Of a stretch of DNA of 64,000 bases, positions 53,201 to 62,102 are shown piece after piece (positions within the stretch are counted from its first letter, which is position 1; each line of letters opens with the position of its first letter). Location of the stretch: NCBI RefSeq assembly GCF_000003815.2, contig NC_049991.1, positions 6,842,087 to 6,906,086 on the forward strand, in the 5' to 3' direction. The position numbers were made by a program, and so were the translations under genes. Source of the stretch: Branchiostoma floridae (taxonomy: Eukaryota > Chordata > Leptocardii > Amphioxiformes > Branchiostomatidae). The notes beneath the pieces were generated by a model. It did no database searches. It saw only the letters and a list, made by a program, of their open reading frames with translations, and had not been told where the DNA came from.

Positions 53201-56200
53201 AAAAGGAAGCACAAATACGTAGGAAGTGTCAAAAGCAGAATATTTACCTATGATTTGCGTTATAATCAATAATTTGACACGTAAGACATAAGGTAAACGA
53301 AATAGGTCGTTGTAAAAGCTAGTACAGTTTTGGAAAAGATGCATGACCATGTTAACATGTTAAAAAGCTTACCAGTTTGATCTTTGAATCTGATGATGGC
53401 CGTCCCTTGTTGTTCTTTAATGTTGATGTCCAGTATCTTTCCTCCGCCACTTTTTCCGGTGTCTTCAAAGTATTTGAGGATCCTATCTTGTGTGCATCTG
53501 TTTGTGATCCCCGACAGTTGCACACTTCTGGTGACGACCACGGGACTGACAGAGACAACTTTTCCCGACAGCGGTTTTCTTTTAACTTCCTCGGCCATCA
53601 GACGTCTTGTTTTTCCATCTAAAATAAAGTTATACAAGTGATAAAACAAGTCCTTCTAAATTAGATGGCATTTTGCAAAGGTTTGCGTGTGTAAAACCTT
53701 TTTTCTACTTATTAGAATGTGCTGAAGGCATGTATGCCAAATTTCAGCCTTCTTTGATAGCCAGAAGTGGGTCTGGAGATATATTTAAGGTCTCATTCCT
53801 GTATTACTCCGAGTGTGCACTCACAAAGAGTCCATGCCCATAAAATGATTGGATGTCAGAAGTAAAATAAAATGTTTAGGTTGATGAAAAATTCTGTTCC
53901 ATCACCCCACCTTATATTAAAAGAATTTGAGATGAAAGCTTGTGACTCTATTATGTCGGAAAGCTTCGTAATGCCTAGGTTACACATAGCCGAATTTGGC
54001 TCCCGACTCTCTCCCGACTATGGTTTAGGAGTGATTCGGGAGCTAGTCGGCTGTAGTCGGCTGGCGTTCGGCTGAGTCGGATGGCGTTCGGCTGGCGTTC
54101 GGCTGAGTCGGCTGGTGTTCGGCTGCTCCATCCGAATGTTTTGAAATGTTCAAAACATTCGGCTCTGAACGGCAACTCTGGAATGGGTCGGTTGGTGGTC
54201 GGCTGGTGTTCGGCACGGTCGGCTAGTGTTCGGTTGGTGTTCGGGAGTAAGTCAGCAGTCAAATTAAATCTTAACCACGCCATAAACATTGCTGACTTAC
54301 TCCCAGCTTGTTTCCAACTTACCAATGATTTACCCCAAGACCTTAGACAAATCTCTGCTATACTCATTGCCAAGCAAAAAGACTATTGCCAGAACGTAGA
54401 CGACTCACTCCCGAACTTCACACGACCGACATCCAGCTAAAAACAAAAAGACCCGATAAATGCCGCACTGGAGCTATATGTGATCTAAATTTGATCTCTT
54501 AGTGATGTTTACAAATAGAACAAAGGACATTCTTGATTAAAAACGAAAATGAGCACTCTTTTGAAAATCGCTGATTATGTCTATTTCAAGTCGAAAAAGG
54601 GTCGGCAATCGGTTGGGGATCAGTCGGGAGTGATTCGGCAGTCTGTGGCTAGAGGTCGGGATGGTTGGTGATAGGTTAGTTAGCATTTGAGACACAGTCG
54701 GGAGTAAGTCATTTACCGGTCGGGAGGTGTTCGGGACATGTTCGGCGCTAAAAAATAGGCGTGGCCTAAACTGGTCAGACTACTCCCGAACTACTGCCGA
54801 CTTGGGTCGGCTAAGAGTCGGCTAGTGTTCGGGAGCCAAAGTCGGCTATGTGTAACCTAGGCATAATGCAGCGATGGTGGGGCGTGTACGCTTCTTTGTT
54901 CTGAGTACCGCGGTCAGGAATTTTATCGCTCAAATGAGCCTCTAGCAGATATTGGGTACTTTCAGTTCAAAATTGGATAACTATCGTTGTATCCGTTAGA
55001 TTTGGATGACATTTTTATAGCCTAAGAAACAAGTGTGCTTCTATAGAAAGGAAAACATCTTCACGTACAGTGTATCATATATGGATTTGAAGGCATAAAA
55101 AGTTCGTATCTTAACACTGAATACTATGGAACGGCCAAACACAGGAATTATAGGACCTTATTAAACAGTCAATACTCTTACCTATGTCATGAAGCAGAGA
55201 CACTGCTGCTACAGCCGCATCTTCACCCCGGATGACACCGGCAATGGAGAGCTTATTCCGGGCGCTGTCCAGTCCCTCCAGGTAGTCCCGGAGGAAGCCA
55301 TTGGTGCAGCCTGTTGGAATGCCCTATAACGTATGATGTACTCATATGATGTACTCTGATGAATGACAGTTAAATTCAAATAGGAGAAAGAGATAGAAAA
55401 TTCAAGGTGAGTAATTCATGAAAGTTATGAACTTCAACATAAGAGAAAGAACATTGCTACATTAGATGTATTGATTTTTAAATCAATATATTTAATATAG
55501 CAATACATTGAAATGTAAATTTAGTCATAGAAAGCACCTTGTAATGCCATCATCGTTATTTAAAGGTGGTATCTCACTGCACTTGCGCCAAGCTTGCGTC
55601 ACTGCGGGGTTCGAAAGATAACGAATTTTAGAGATATAGAACGAATTTTCTTACATTTTGTGTATTTTGCTGTCTTCTAAGTCATACTTTTACGTATTGC
55701 GCAATATCTAAATTAGAAAACACCGAAAAAAGTAACACAACAGTGCTGTAGTGAGCGAGTTCCGCAGTGACGCAAGCGTTACGCAAGGGTAGTGAGATAC
55801 CATCTTAACTGTTCGCTTTGGAGTTACTCTAAGGGCATTGATAGAAGCTTCTTACCTTTATAAGCAGAATTTTGCCATCGATGAGGCTGAGCTTCTCGGA
55901 GACAACCACTTCTTTTTCTTCAATGAAGTGAGAAGGTTTCCGTACAACATCTACAGCAGCTAAAAGCAAATGGATTTTACTTTTGTTTCAAACTTGAGAT
56001 AATAAGACGACATCTTCGAACTTGAGATCTACCACTCAGAAATCACAACAATATAGCATGTCTAAATCATGTCAAATTGGAAGTCCCACTGCAGTAACTT
56101 AACCCTCAAGCACCCGACCTTTTTTTGCGACTAAAATGACCGAGTGGGGTCCAAACGGACCCCAAAATGTTTTGTTCATAAAATCTCAGTACCATTTCTT

Positions 56201-59200
56201 ATCGGCGATCATTGTATATACATAGCTTCGTCAATGTAAGAGGAAGATTTTGAGATGTTAAAGTGTTGCTAATTCCAACTCATTATCATAATTTATGCAA
56301 AAGTTCAGAAGGACCACGTTTGTACTAAACCTATTCCGACCTGATAGGGGAATTTTGAGGCCCTCAGCAACATTTATGTCGCATAACTCATGAACGGCTA
56401 GAGCTAAAGCTACGAAACTTGGTAATTTATTATTTCACAAAATATTGTTAACAAAATTTTTTAGTCAATAAAATAAGTTTATCATTTTTGGGGGTTGCCA
56501 TGGCAACCAAATTCTAACAGGCATATTTTTGCCAAAATTTGACAATTTCAATTTAAACAAGGTTTTCTTGGTTAACTACACCTGTTTTCTGACAACAATT
56601 AAATTCTATGAAATTCAATGTAATTTTCATGACTTAAAATTTATAATTTATGCTAATTTCATGACGTCATTGGTCAAAATCCAAAATGGCCGCCCTGATT
56701 ATGTAAATGACGCCATAATGTCGTCACATTACATGTTGATGACACAAAAATTTTCGTGAGGATTTAGATTAACATTCTTATTATCGTCTGAAAGTTTGGT
56801 AGTCATACTATAAGTGGTTAAGGAGTTAGCGTCCAAAGTTTGTTTTAAAAACTGCACATTTTTGCTGGGGTCCGTTTGGACCCCAGAGGGACTGAACACA
56901 AACTTTCTTTATAATTTCCACATTATTGTACCAATCTTTGCGAAAACTTAGGAGAAGGTGTAAGGCATATTGACTGACAAAGTCACGGAAGGATTTTTCT
57001 TCCGATTAAAAATGTTCAAATGGCACTTCAAAATGTTCGACCCCACTCGGGTGTTTGAGGGTTAAAAAGCCACAAGGTGACCTTTCAGTGCTTCTTGAGT
57101 CATAATGTCCACAAACACACCAGACAGACTCACAGAATACACATAAACATAACCCTCTTCACGAAGGCAACAACAAATACCCGTAATCCACCAGCCCTAG
57201 CCGGGGTAAGAAGGAATAGGCATTCGAAGAGGGTGAGTATTTATAACCCTTGACTAATTTTGAAGGACTCAACTGAAATTCGAATTCTACTCTGACATTG
57301 CTCGTTGAGAAATGAAGTAAGATAAAACAAAACTACTTCAAATTCTGCTTTCATTCCGTTTGTTAGAGGTCCGACTTGTATGAATCATTTGCTAAGTAAA
57401 AAAAATCTGTTTACCTCGCTTGTGTTGAAACGTAATGTAGAACACGCCGTTAGAGTGTTTCTGGATTGTAACAATGGGGCCTCCACCGGAAGAGTGAGAG
57501 TTGGTGAAGTAAACCTTCAGACGCTCCTCCTCTATGGTGCCGTCTGTGATAACTTCGATTGTCGGATTCTCTGTGGAAATCACAGAAAATCGCCTTTGTA
57601 CTTCGTTTTTTGACATATGCATGTTAGTAGTACTTCGTATGATGATGATGATGAGTACTTCGTCGATTCTAACCTATGCGCACAGTTTCGGTATTTAATC
57701 TATATTTGGTTTGGTTTGGTTTACTTCCATCTCCATAAGTGATACATCACTTCTCATCTTGAGTCCAGATTAAAATAAAATATAACAGAAATATACAACA
57801 TATTATTACTTTGAACTAACATAACAAAACAAACATAGGATGCACTCAAAATCAGCGATTGCACAAATAAAGCTATTGCACTAGCCAGAGCGTGGAATTC
57901 AATACTTCAAATCATTTTCTTGTTTTTGTTAACAATGCACACAGTCGATGTGACCAGTATAGTGACCACCTGGAAGTCAAGATGTTGTCCTGTACAAGAA
58001 GTTGAACCTTTAGCAGAAGTAATGTGCCTAACGATATTAAGGGGTTGATGATACATATCACTTACTGCGATGGCGAACTTGTAACGGTGTACCCGCCAGT
58101 ACATGGTTATGCAGCAATACCTCCTGAGCGTCTGTTGAAGAGTGACAGAGAATTATTCCAGGATTCAAACTTGCAACACTTTATATTCACTGTACAAAGA
58201 TAGAACTGACGAATTTTGCTATACTTTATAACAGTAATATGTGTATAAATGAAAAATGAATACTTTATTGTCTATATCTAATTACTTTTTTAGCTGCTAC
58301 GTTTTGTGTCAATTCTTCGATCTTGCATATATTTGTTTTCAAGAGGCAAAAGTAATTTGGAATGTAGACACATCATAGCTGTATACAGCACAGCTTCTCT
58401 TTTGTTTCTGTGTGTATAAACTCATACATTTTTGTCAGTCATCATTAAATTCAATCTTAATGTTGAAAATATTTGGACATGTCTCCAACACTATTTTGTG
58501 GTCTATATGTTATACGCTACTTCAAAGTGGGATGCAGTGGATAGGCCAGATGCATCTAACGTTGACATTTACCCACAATTCATGACACTGGACATGCGCA
58601 CTCAGAACCTTGAACTTGCTTTTGCTTACCCTTCATGTTCTGGAATGTGATGACGTAGCAGTCTTCATCCTCGAATATGGATGTGACCTTCCCACCATGT
58701 GACTTCCTGGTGCTGGAGAAGTACTTCCTCAAAGTATCCACACTGACCGATATCGTCCCGTCACGAACTACCTCGATAGATGGCGTTTCTGCAAACAAAG
58801 TTCGCCGTAGATAACATCTTACAAAGATAACGTATAGATACAATATATCATAATCAGTTGCAGCTGATGATATGGACAGTAAAGACTGACAGGTAACGAT
58901 GAACTGGAAAAAATGACGCCCTAAGAATAATATTACTGATAGCTTACCAGGACAAAGTATGTCTTGTTTATCATAGCACTGGCACTAAACAATGTAATGT
59001 ACTAGGAAGAGAGAGTCTAACATCTGTTTAGCGATTCCTCTGCCGCGACAGCTGTTCTCTACATTAGACTCTACATTAGACTTTAACCTTAACCAAACTT
59101 TTGGTGTGACATGCCTAATTAGAGAACACAAAACCCCATATCTGCTTGGAGGTAATTCCTGTTCTACAATAACAGGAATAAAGGGGGTGAAATTATTAAT

Positions 59201-61169
59201 CGATTATAAAAACAGCTACCGCGAAAAAAAGTGCATCATCACGAAACTGCTTGCAGACGACATGCCAAGCTACATACGAATGAGACAAAGGGATACGAAA
59301 ATCATTTCATCTGACAACAGCAATACTCTGTCGCCGAAGGTTACCCTCCATCACAGAGTAATTACATGATTGTAATTGTAAGTTGTAAACCATTGTTGAT
59401 ACATTTTGATGTGCATCATCTTACATAAACTTTTTAATCTTAGTCTAATCTTAATCTTTATAGTTTAAAGAGAACAGGATGATGAAATCTTACCAAGAAG
59501 ATATTCGTCTGGACAGGAAGTTCTATCATCAGGACTTATAACCTCTCCATGAGTAGGCTTTTCCTTAGGTCCAAGTTTAGGAAGGTACCCTGGAGTGAAA
59601 TAAAATAGGTATTTGTGACTTTAACTTTTGTACATTGTTCGACGTTGAATTTTATATTCAGCGGGAGGACCTTTGAAACCTAGGCTAATGATGTCGTATA
59701 AAAACAGCTTTACTGAAACTTCACCCACTGAGATATTACTGAAACGTCACCTGGTAATACTTTATTATTATTGTATTATTAGTCAATTCAAATGTTTGCT
59801 GTTGCCATAGTAATGTATGTACGCGTCGGTGGGTAAGCTAGACTTTGGCCGCAGGATGAATCATAGAGGACACACACGCACACACACATACATAAACACA
59901 GATGCTCACATACACGCACACTCACATACATACATACATACACACACACACAGATACATGCACATACACATACACAGATGCACACACACACACACATAAA
60001 TACGCACAGATGTGCACACACAGATTCACACACACACAGAAACACAAATACACAGATTCACACACACATTAATATACACACAGAGATGAACACACACGCT
60101 AACACAAACACACACACAAACACAAACACACACAAACATACACACAAATACGAACACNNNNNNNNNNNNNNNNNNNNNNNNNNNNNNNNNNNNNNNNNNN
60201 NNNNNNNNNNNNNNNNNNNNNNNNNNNNNNNNNNNNNNNNNNNNNNNNNNNNNNNNNCCGCACACTAACACATATGAACATGTCTGTGTCTAGATAAGAC
60301 ATGTACCTTAGTCTTACTTAAATAAAAACAAAACAAGAAAAAGATTTGAAGGCTTTGGACAGTTTATCTTCCAAACAACCATGCTGTTTCGACCCATGCT
60401 GTATGTTGATACATGTCTTTTTGACATTTTCACCGTTGAAAAATTCCTACCATTATAGTATATAACGTTATGTTTACAACGTCTCACGGCGTTTTAACGA
60501 TATTGGCTAACTGCAGTAGAAGTTACTCATGTTTATGCGTGGTCCAGCGGGGTCAAAGTAATTTCTCTATATATTCATTACTCATTACTTTAATTTGCCC
60601 ATAACAAAAAAACGTATACAATGACTAGTACTTGATATAGGTATAAACAGCAAAACAAAAATCATGGCAATACACATTAATCGTATTCATTTCAGCATGC
60701 CAAAATATTTCTCTTGTTTGTTTGATACAACATCGTACATTAGTAACAAAAAAGAGCCAACAGATATGATCTTTGGAAACAAAGTTGACAACAGTACCAA
60801 ATATACATGTATGTATGCTTAGGGTGACAGATGATACAAAGAAACGGACGTTTACTTCCTCTGAATTTCATTTTGGCAATATAGACGCCAGAATTTGAGG
60901 TATGAAACTACTATTTGTCGTGAAAAATATGTTTTTCCTTTTCTGCATAGTTTTTGCAAATGGACCTTGACGCATGATCATTCGCACTTCAAGCTATATC
61001 AAAATGTCCCTACAAACACAATGGCATCTGCTTGCTCAAAATAGTCTTTGGTTAACCATATTTGAGTATTAAAACCTAAAAACGTTAAGTACTTAGAGAA
61101 GGGGTCACTACCTGTGACGATAGTAGGGCCATCCTCGCTCTTACTCGCATTGCTGGCTGCACTCCCCAT
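38628..61169 (-). CDS. PARP14-like: PARP14-like mono-ADP-ribosyltransferase, 27 exons, 1,615 residues, complete
   Basis: The 27 exons listed separately sum to 4,848 bases, exactly 1,616 codons with the stop, and every junction has GT/AG borders and matching phase. Order from the N-terminus: MGSAAS N-myristoylation motif, four RRM-like domains, a KH-like region on one 1,080-base exon, three macrodomains of four exons each, another KH-like segment and the PARP catalytic domain. No WWE domain was found, unlike vertebrate PARP14. The triad reads H-Y-I, so mono- rather than poly-ADP-ribosylation is expected. In vertebrates such proteins act in interferon and antiviral responses; a role here is inferred. 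The gene is divergently paired with the gene at 61733. Confidence 0.94.
39427..39521 (-). CDS. PARP catalytic domain, NAD-binding exon
   Basis: Encodes [15 protein letters not shown]...[11 protein letters not shown]. The YHGT histidine is the first triad residue. Enters phase 2, leaves phase 1. Confidence 0.94.
39672..39896. mobile_element. Inverted-repeat MITE, family P, copy 1
   Basis: Bounded by GGTGGTATCTCACTGCACTT and its inverted repeat AAGTGCAGTGAGATACCACC. Two further copies lie in introns at 49551 and 55564, and a fragment near 43197-43250. Confidence 0.85.
39981..40224 (-). CDS. PARP catalytic domain, first exon
   Basis: Encodes the start of the catalytic fold: [16 protein letters not shown] and the [13 protein letters not shown] stretch that matches I-x-R-I-Q-N-x(3)-W-x-x-Y of PARP10/14 proteins, with tyrosine in place of the usual tryptophan. 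Confidence 0.92.
40225..41037 (-). other. Intron before the PARP catalytic domain
   Basis: Repeated ACCTGCA words (40290-40560) but no clear element. No coding signal. Confidence 0.5.
41038..41136 (-). CDS. KH-like segment, second exon
   Basis: Encodes [27 protein letters not shown]. It finishes the alpha/beta segment between the macrodomains and the catalytic domain; phase 1-1. Confidence 0.88.
41186..41237. repeat. (TA)n microsatellite
   Basis: About 26 TA units in an intron of the PARP14-like gene. Confidence 0.95.
41443..41679 (-). CDS. KH-like segment, first exon
   Basis: Encodes 79 residues with the VEVTFFGC and AKREVSQAI elements typical of the repeated KH-like folds of PARP14. Function in binding nucleic acid or in dimerising is not shown. 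Confidence 0.88.
41738..41890. repeat. Degenerate TTTCGCAACAA minisatellite
   Basis: Repeated AGTCTTTTCGCAACAA-type words followed by inverted TTGTTGCGAACTGAC words, able to fold back. Intronic. Confidence 0.7.
41944..42180 (-). CDS. Macrodomain C, exon 4
   Basis: Starts [13 protein letters not shown], the phosphate-loop end, then LVRVTVFQ and an Ala/Val/Pro linker. Phase 1-1. Confidence 0.92.
42363..42503 (-). CDS. Macrodomain C, exon 3
   Basis: Encodes [10 protein letters not shown]...[10 protein letters not shown], the core strand and start of the phosphate-binding loop of a macrodomain. Confidence 0.93.
42684..42776 (-). CDS. Macrodomain C, exon 2
   Basis: Encodes [20 protein letters not shown], the helix after the first ADP-ribose loop. 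The GGG of active macrodomains is replaced. Confidence 0.9.
43306..43419 (-). CDS. Macrodomain C, exon 1
   Basis: Encodes [22 protein letters not shown], the G-D-[LI]-T and V-V-N of the macrodomain; the loop asparagine is kept. Phase 1-1. Confidence 0.92.
43718..43894 (-). CDS. Macrodomain B, exon 4
   Basis: Starts [11 protein letters not shown]: the usual GFG of the phosphate loop is GFM. Then [13 protein letters not shown] and a short linker. Confidence 0.92.
44265..44405 (-). CDS. Macrodomain B, exon 3
   Basis: Encodes [10 protein letters not shown]...[10 protein letters not shown], same position and length (141 bases) as exon 3 of macrodomains A and C. Confidence 0.93.
44477..45230 (-). 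mobile_element. Partial copy of the 28115 mobile element (3' end only)
   Basis: Starts with TATATTTCAGCCATACC, the terminal inverted repeat, and continues with diverged units of the 163-bp satellite, in opposite orientation to the copy at 28115. Confidence 0.65.
45345..45800. repeat. Tandem repeat of 120-140 bp
   Basis: Four units, each starting near CTGGAAGAGTCCATTCTT, at about 45347, 45490, 45625 and 45740. Confidence 0.7.
45813..47659 (-). mobile_element. Non-autonomous mobile element, copy 2 (inverted)
   Basis: The reverse complement starts CTAGAAAGGCCGACATTTGC like the element at 28115, and its other end carries the same ATATTTCAGCCATAC inverted repeat. Homology includes the GC-rich middle, e.g. 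CTAATTGATATTCATAAGCG. It lies in the macrodomain B intron and is shorter (1.85 kb). Confidence 0.7.
48028..48132 (-). CDS. Macrodomain B, exon 2
   Basis: Encodes [19 protein letters not shown]. It is separated from exon 3 by a 3.6-kb intron filled with mobile elements. Confidence 0.9.
48788..48916 (-). CDS. Macrodomain B, exon 1
   Basis: Encodes [22 protein letters not shown]. The conserved asparagine after DVVV is replaced by serine, so this copy may not bind ADP-ribose in the usual way. Confidence 0.92.
49320..49520 (-). CDS. Macrodomain A, exon 4
   Basis: Starts [12 protein letters not shown] and runs through the last strand ([11 protein letters not shown]) into a Ser/Thr-rich linker. 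Donor GTACGT. Confidence 0.92.
49551..49797. mobile_element. Inverted-repeat MITE, family P, copy 2
   Basis: Ends GTATCTCACTGAAC and GTGCAGCGAGATATACCACC; starts 30 bases outside macrodomain A exon 4. Confidence 0.8.
49974..50114 (-). CDS. Macrodomain A, exon 3
   Basis: Encodes [10 protein letters not shown]...[10 protein letters not shown], 141 bases as in the other two macrodomains. Confidence 0.93.
50323..50418 (-). CDS. Macrodomain A, exon 2
   Basis: Encodes [17 protein letters not shown], the helix after loop 1. Phase 1-1. Confidence 0.9.
50521..50766. repeat. Long inverted repeat (hairpin) in a macrodomain A intron
   Basis: Arms include CGATGGCTATCAGTCCATCT and its exact inverse, AGATGGACTGATAGCCATCG, with CTAGTTCTCGC/GAGAACTAG at the centre and GTAAACACACGTAC/GTACGTGTGTTTAC outside. 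Confidence 0.85.
50833..50931 (-). CDS. Macrodomain A, exon 1
   Basis: Encodes [22 protein letters not shown]; the loop asparagine is kept, but the G-D before it is G-H. Donor GTCTGT. Confidence 0.9.
51200..51242 (-). CDS. Linker exon before macrodomain A
   Basis: A 43-base exon ([14 protein letters not shown]), phase 0 to 1. The ATTATAG acceptor is the only one that fits the phase of the exon before it. Confidence 0.75.
51500..51627 (-). CDS. KH-region tail exon
   Basis: Encodes [13 protein letters not shown]...KELATGP, phase 1 to 0, donor GTCAGT. Confidence 0.82.
51850..52929 (-). CDS. Large KH-like exon (360 residues)
   Basis: One 1,080-base exon with several KH-like alpha/beta repeats ([45 protein letters not shown]), matching the repeated G-x(5)-V-x-x-A-x(3)-L pattern of PARP14. 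It also holds a local duplication: [10 protein letters not shown] and [10 protein letters not shown] about 40 residues apart. Confidence 0.9.
53373..53618 (-). CDS. RRM-like domain 4
   Basis: Encodes [20 protein letters not shown] and TAIIRFKD, the beta1-alpha1 and beta3 elements of an RRM. Phase 1-1. Confidence 0.88.
53971..54864. mobile_element. Inverted-repeat element, 0.9 kb
   Basis: Bounded by ATGCCTAGGTTACACATAGC and GCTATGTGTAACCTAGGCAT. The interior is full of GTCGGCTGGTGTTCGG-like units. It has no transposase frame. Confidence 0.85.
55182..55323 (-). CDS. RRM-like domain 3, second exon
   Basis: Encodes [21 protein letters not shown]...[12 protein letters not shown], phase 0 to 1. 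The LLIK-GIPTG join across the intron recreates the RRM strand and turn. Confidence 0.88.
55564..55804. mobile_element. Inverted-repeat MITE, family P, copy 3
   Basis: Bounded by GGTGGTATCTCACTGCACTT and AGTGAGATACCATC, close to the RRM-like domain 3 exons. Confidence 0.8.
55856..55959 (-). CDS. RRM-like domain 3, first exon
   Basis: Encodes a linker and the first strand ending DGKILLIK; phase 1 to 0. Confidence 0.85.
56099..57065. mobile_element. Inverted-repeat element, 0.97 kb
   Basis: Bounded by TTAACCCTCAAGCACCCGA and TCGGGTGTTTGAGGGTTAA, with internal GGGGTCCAAACGGACCCC and GGGTCCGTTTGGACCCC palindromes. It contains the GTTGCCATGGCAACC motif seen in the introns of the other gene. Confidence 0.85.
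57415..57570 (-). CDS. RRM-like domain 2
   Basis: Encodes [20 protein letters not shown]...FYITFQHKR, paralogous to RRM-like domain 1. Phase 1-1. Confidence 0.88.
57571..58629 (-). other. Intron between RRM-like domains 1 and 2
   Basis: AT-rich, a GATGATGAT run near 57640 and GGTTTGGTTT repeats near 57708. No coding signal. Confidence 0.5.
58630..58788 (-). CDS. RRM-like domain 1
   Basis: Encodes [22 protein letters not shown]...[10 protein letters not shown]. Same length class and phase as domain 2. Confidence 0.88.
59210..59365 (+). repeat. Short repeat with conserved reading frame, copy 2
   Basis: Inverted relative to the copy at 25108. Reads [12 protein letters not shown]...NTLSPKVTL on +, in the same register as copy 1. 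Confidence 0.65.
59494..59589 (-). CDS. N-terminal linker exon
   Basis: Encodes [18 protein letters not shown]...CPDEYLL, no domain recognised. Phase 1-1. Confidence 0.82.
59873..60290. repeat. CA-rich microsatellite with assembly gap
   Basis: A long CACACA/ACAAACAC tract on both sides of the N gap. Confidence 0.9.
60158..60257. other. Assembly gap of 100 N
   Basis: A round-number gap within the CA tract; true length unknown. It lies in the first intron of the PARP14-like gene. Confidence 0.98.
60291..61111 (-). other. First intron, remainder
   Basis: AT-rich with no recognisable feature. Confidence 0.55.
61112..61169 (-). CDS. First coding exon with N-myristoylation motif
   Basis: ATG followed by [14 protein letters not shown]: Gly at position 2 and Ser at 6 match the N-myristoylation consensus, so membrane anchoring is likely. 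Donor GTAGTG, phase 1. Confidence 0.85.
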
Positions 61170-61732
61170 CTTGTGAACTCACAGGCGAACAAACGGCATC
61201 CGACTCCAACACAAGCGTATCCCCAGGTACGTGTACCCTATCTGGGAGTTTACTTCCTTCTGTATACGTCGCTCTTGTCTGCACTAGCCTGTCGTCTAGG
61301 ACGACGCCATGTTTGTCCGCTACTGTTTGATGGAATGTCATAAAATACCCGATGAATTATATCAGCCACCTTTTAACGAGGCAAACAAATCAGTCATATA
61401 TAAAGTATTGACTTAGGCTTTGAAGTGTCAGTTGAATGGCAGCCGCGCCATAATGTAAACATCTTGCACAGCCTTTGTGGCACCTGCACGTACCTATACC
61501 TGACACGTCGGCGTTTTTACCTGTAAACATGTTTCTCTATGTGACCGCCAACTGAACTCTTTCATCGACCAAGTGGGTCGAGAGGGCAGCTTTGCAGGTA
61601 CCCCGTATGTAGCACTTTGCAAAGACCCCGTATGTAACTTTGCAGGCGAATATTCTCCAGCAATATACGTACTTTTTGGCTGTAGTTGTTTGAACACCTT
61701 GCGCAGAAGTGTTTCTTGTGTAAGATTTACCA
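61170..61732. promoter_or_regulatory. Shared intergenic region of the divergent PARP14-like pair
   Basis: The 563 bases between the two start codons must hold both 5' untranslated regions and promoters. A TATATAAA lies at 61397-61404, and CCCCGTATGTA occurs twice (about 61600 and 61626). No interferon-type element was recognised. Bidirectional promoter is inferred. Confidence 0.6.
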
Positions 61733-62102
61733 ATGGGCTCCAGTCCGTCTAAAGAAGGGAAGAACGAGGAGTTAGACATGGATGGGATTCCTCAGACTGT
61801 GCAGACTGCGTCTCATGTCGACAGGGACAACCAACACAACAATGGCGGCGACTTTACGCCCACAGAGAATTCTGGGGAGGACCAGGCTATGGGATCCGGA
61901 ATGAACGACACGAGCAGGGCAAGGGCGACAGTGGATGAACCAAAAACTAAGGGAAAACGCAGCAAGTCTATTGTTGTAAGGGATTTTCCTGGCAGAATTT
62001 CTGAGTTGGAGAGGTGCTTTGTCAAGCGTTATGGATCAGACATCAAGTTGATAAAACGATTGGATTGGCAACAGGTGATTGTGGAATTCAAGTCGCAACA
62101 AG
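61733..62102 (+). CDS. First exon: N-myristoylation motif and RRM start
   Basis: ATG in CCAATGG context, then MGSSPSKEGKNEE. After an acidic, disordered stretch, SIVVRDFPG begins an RRM-like strand. Ends phase 1. Confidence 0.9.
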
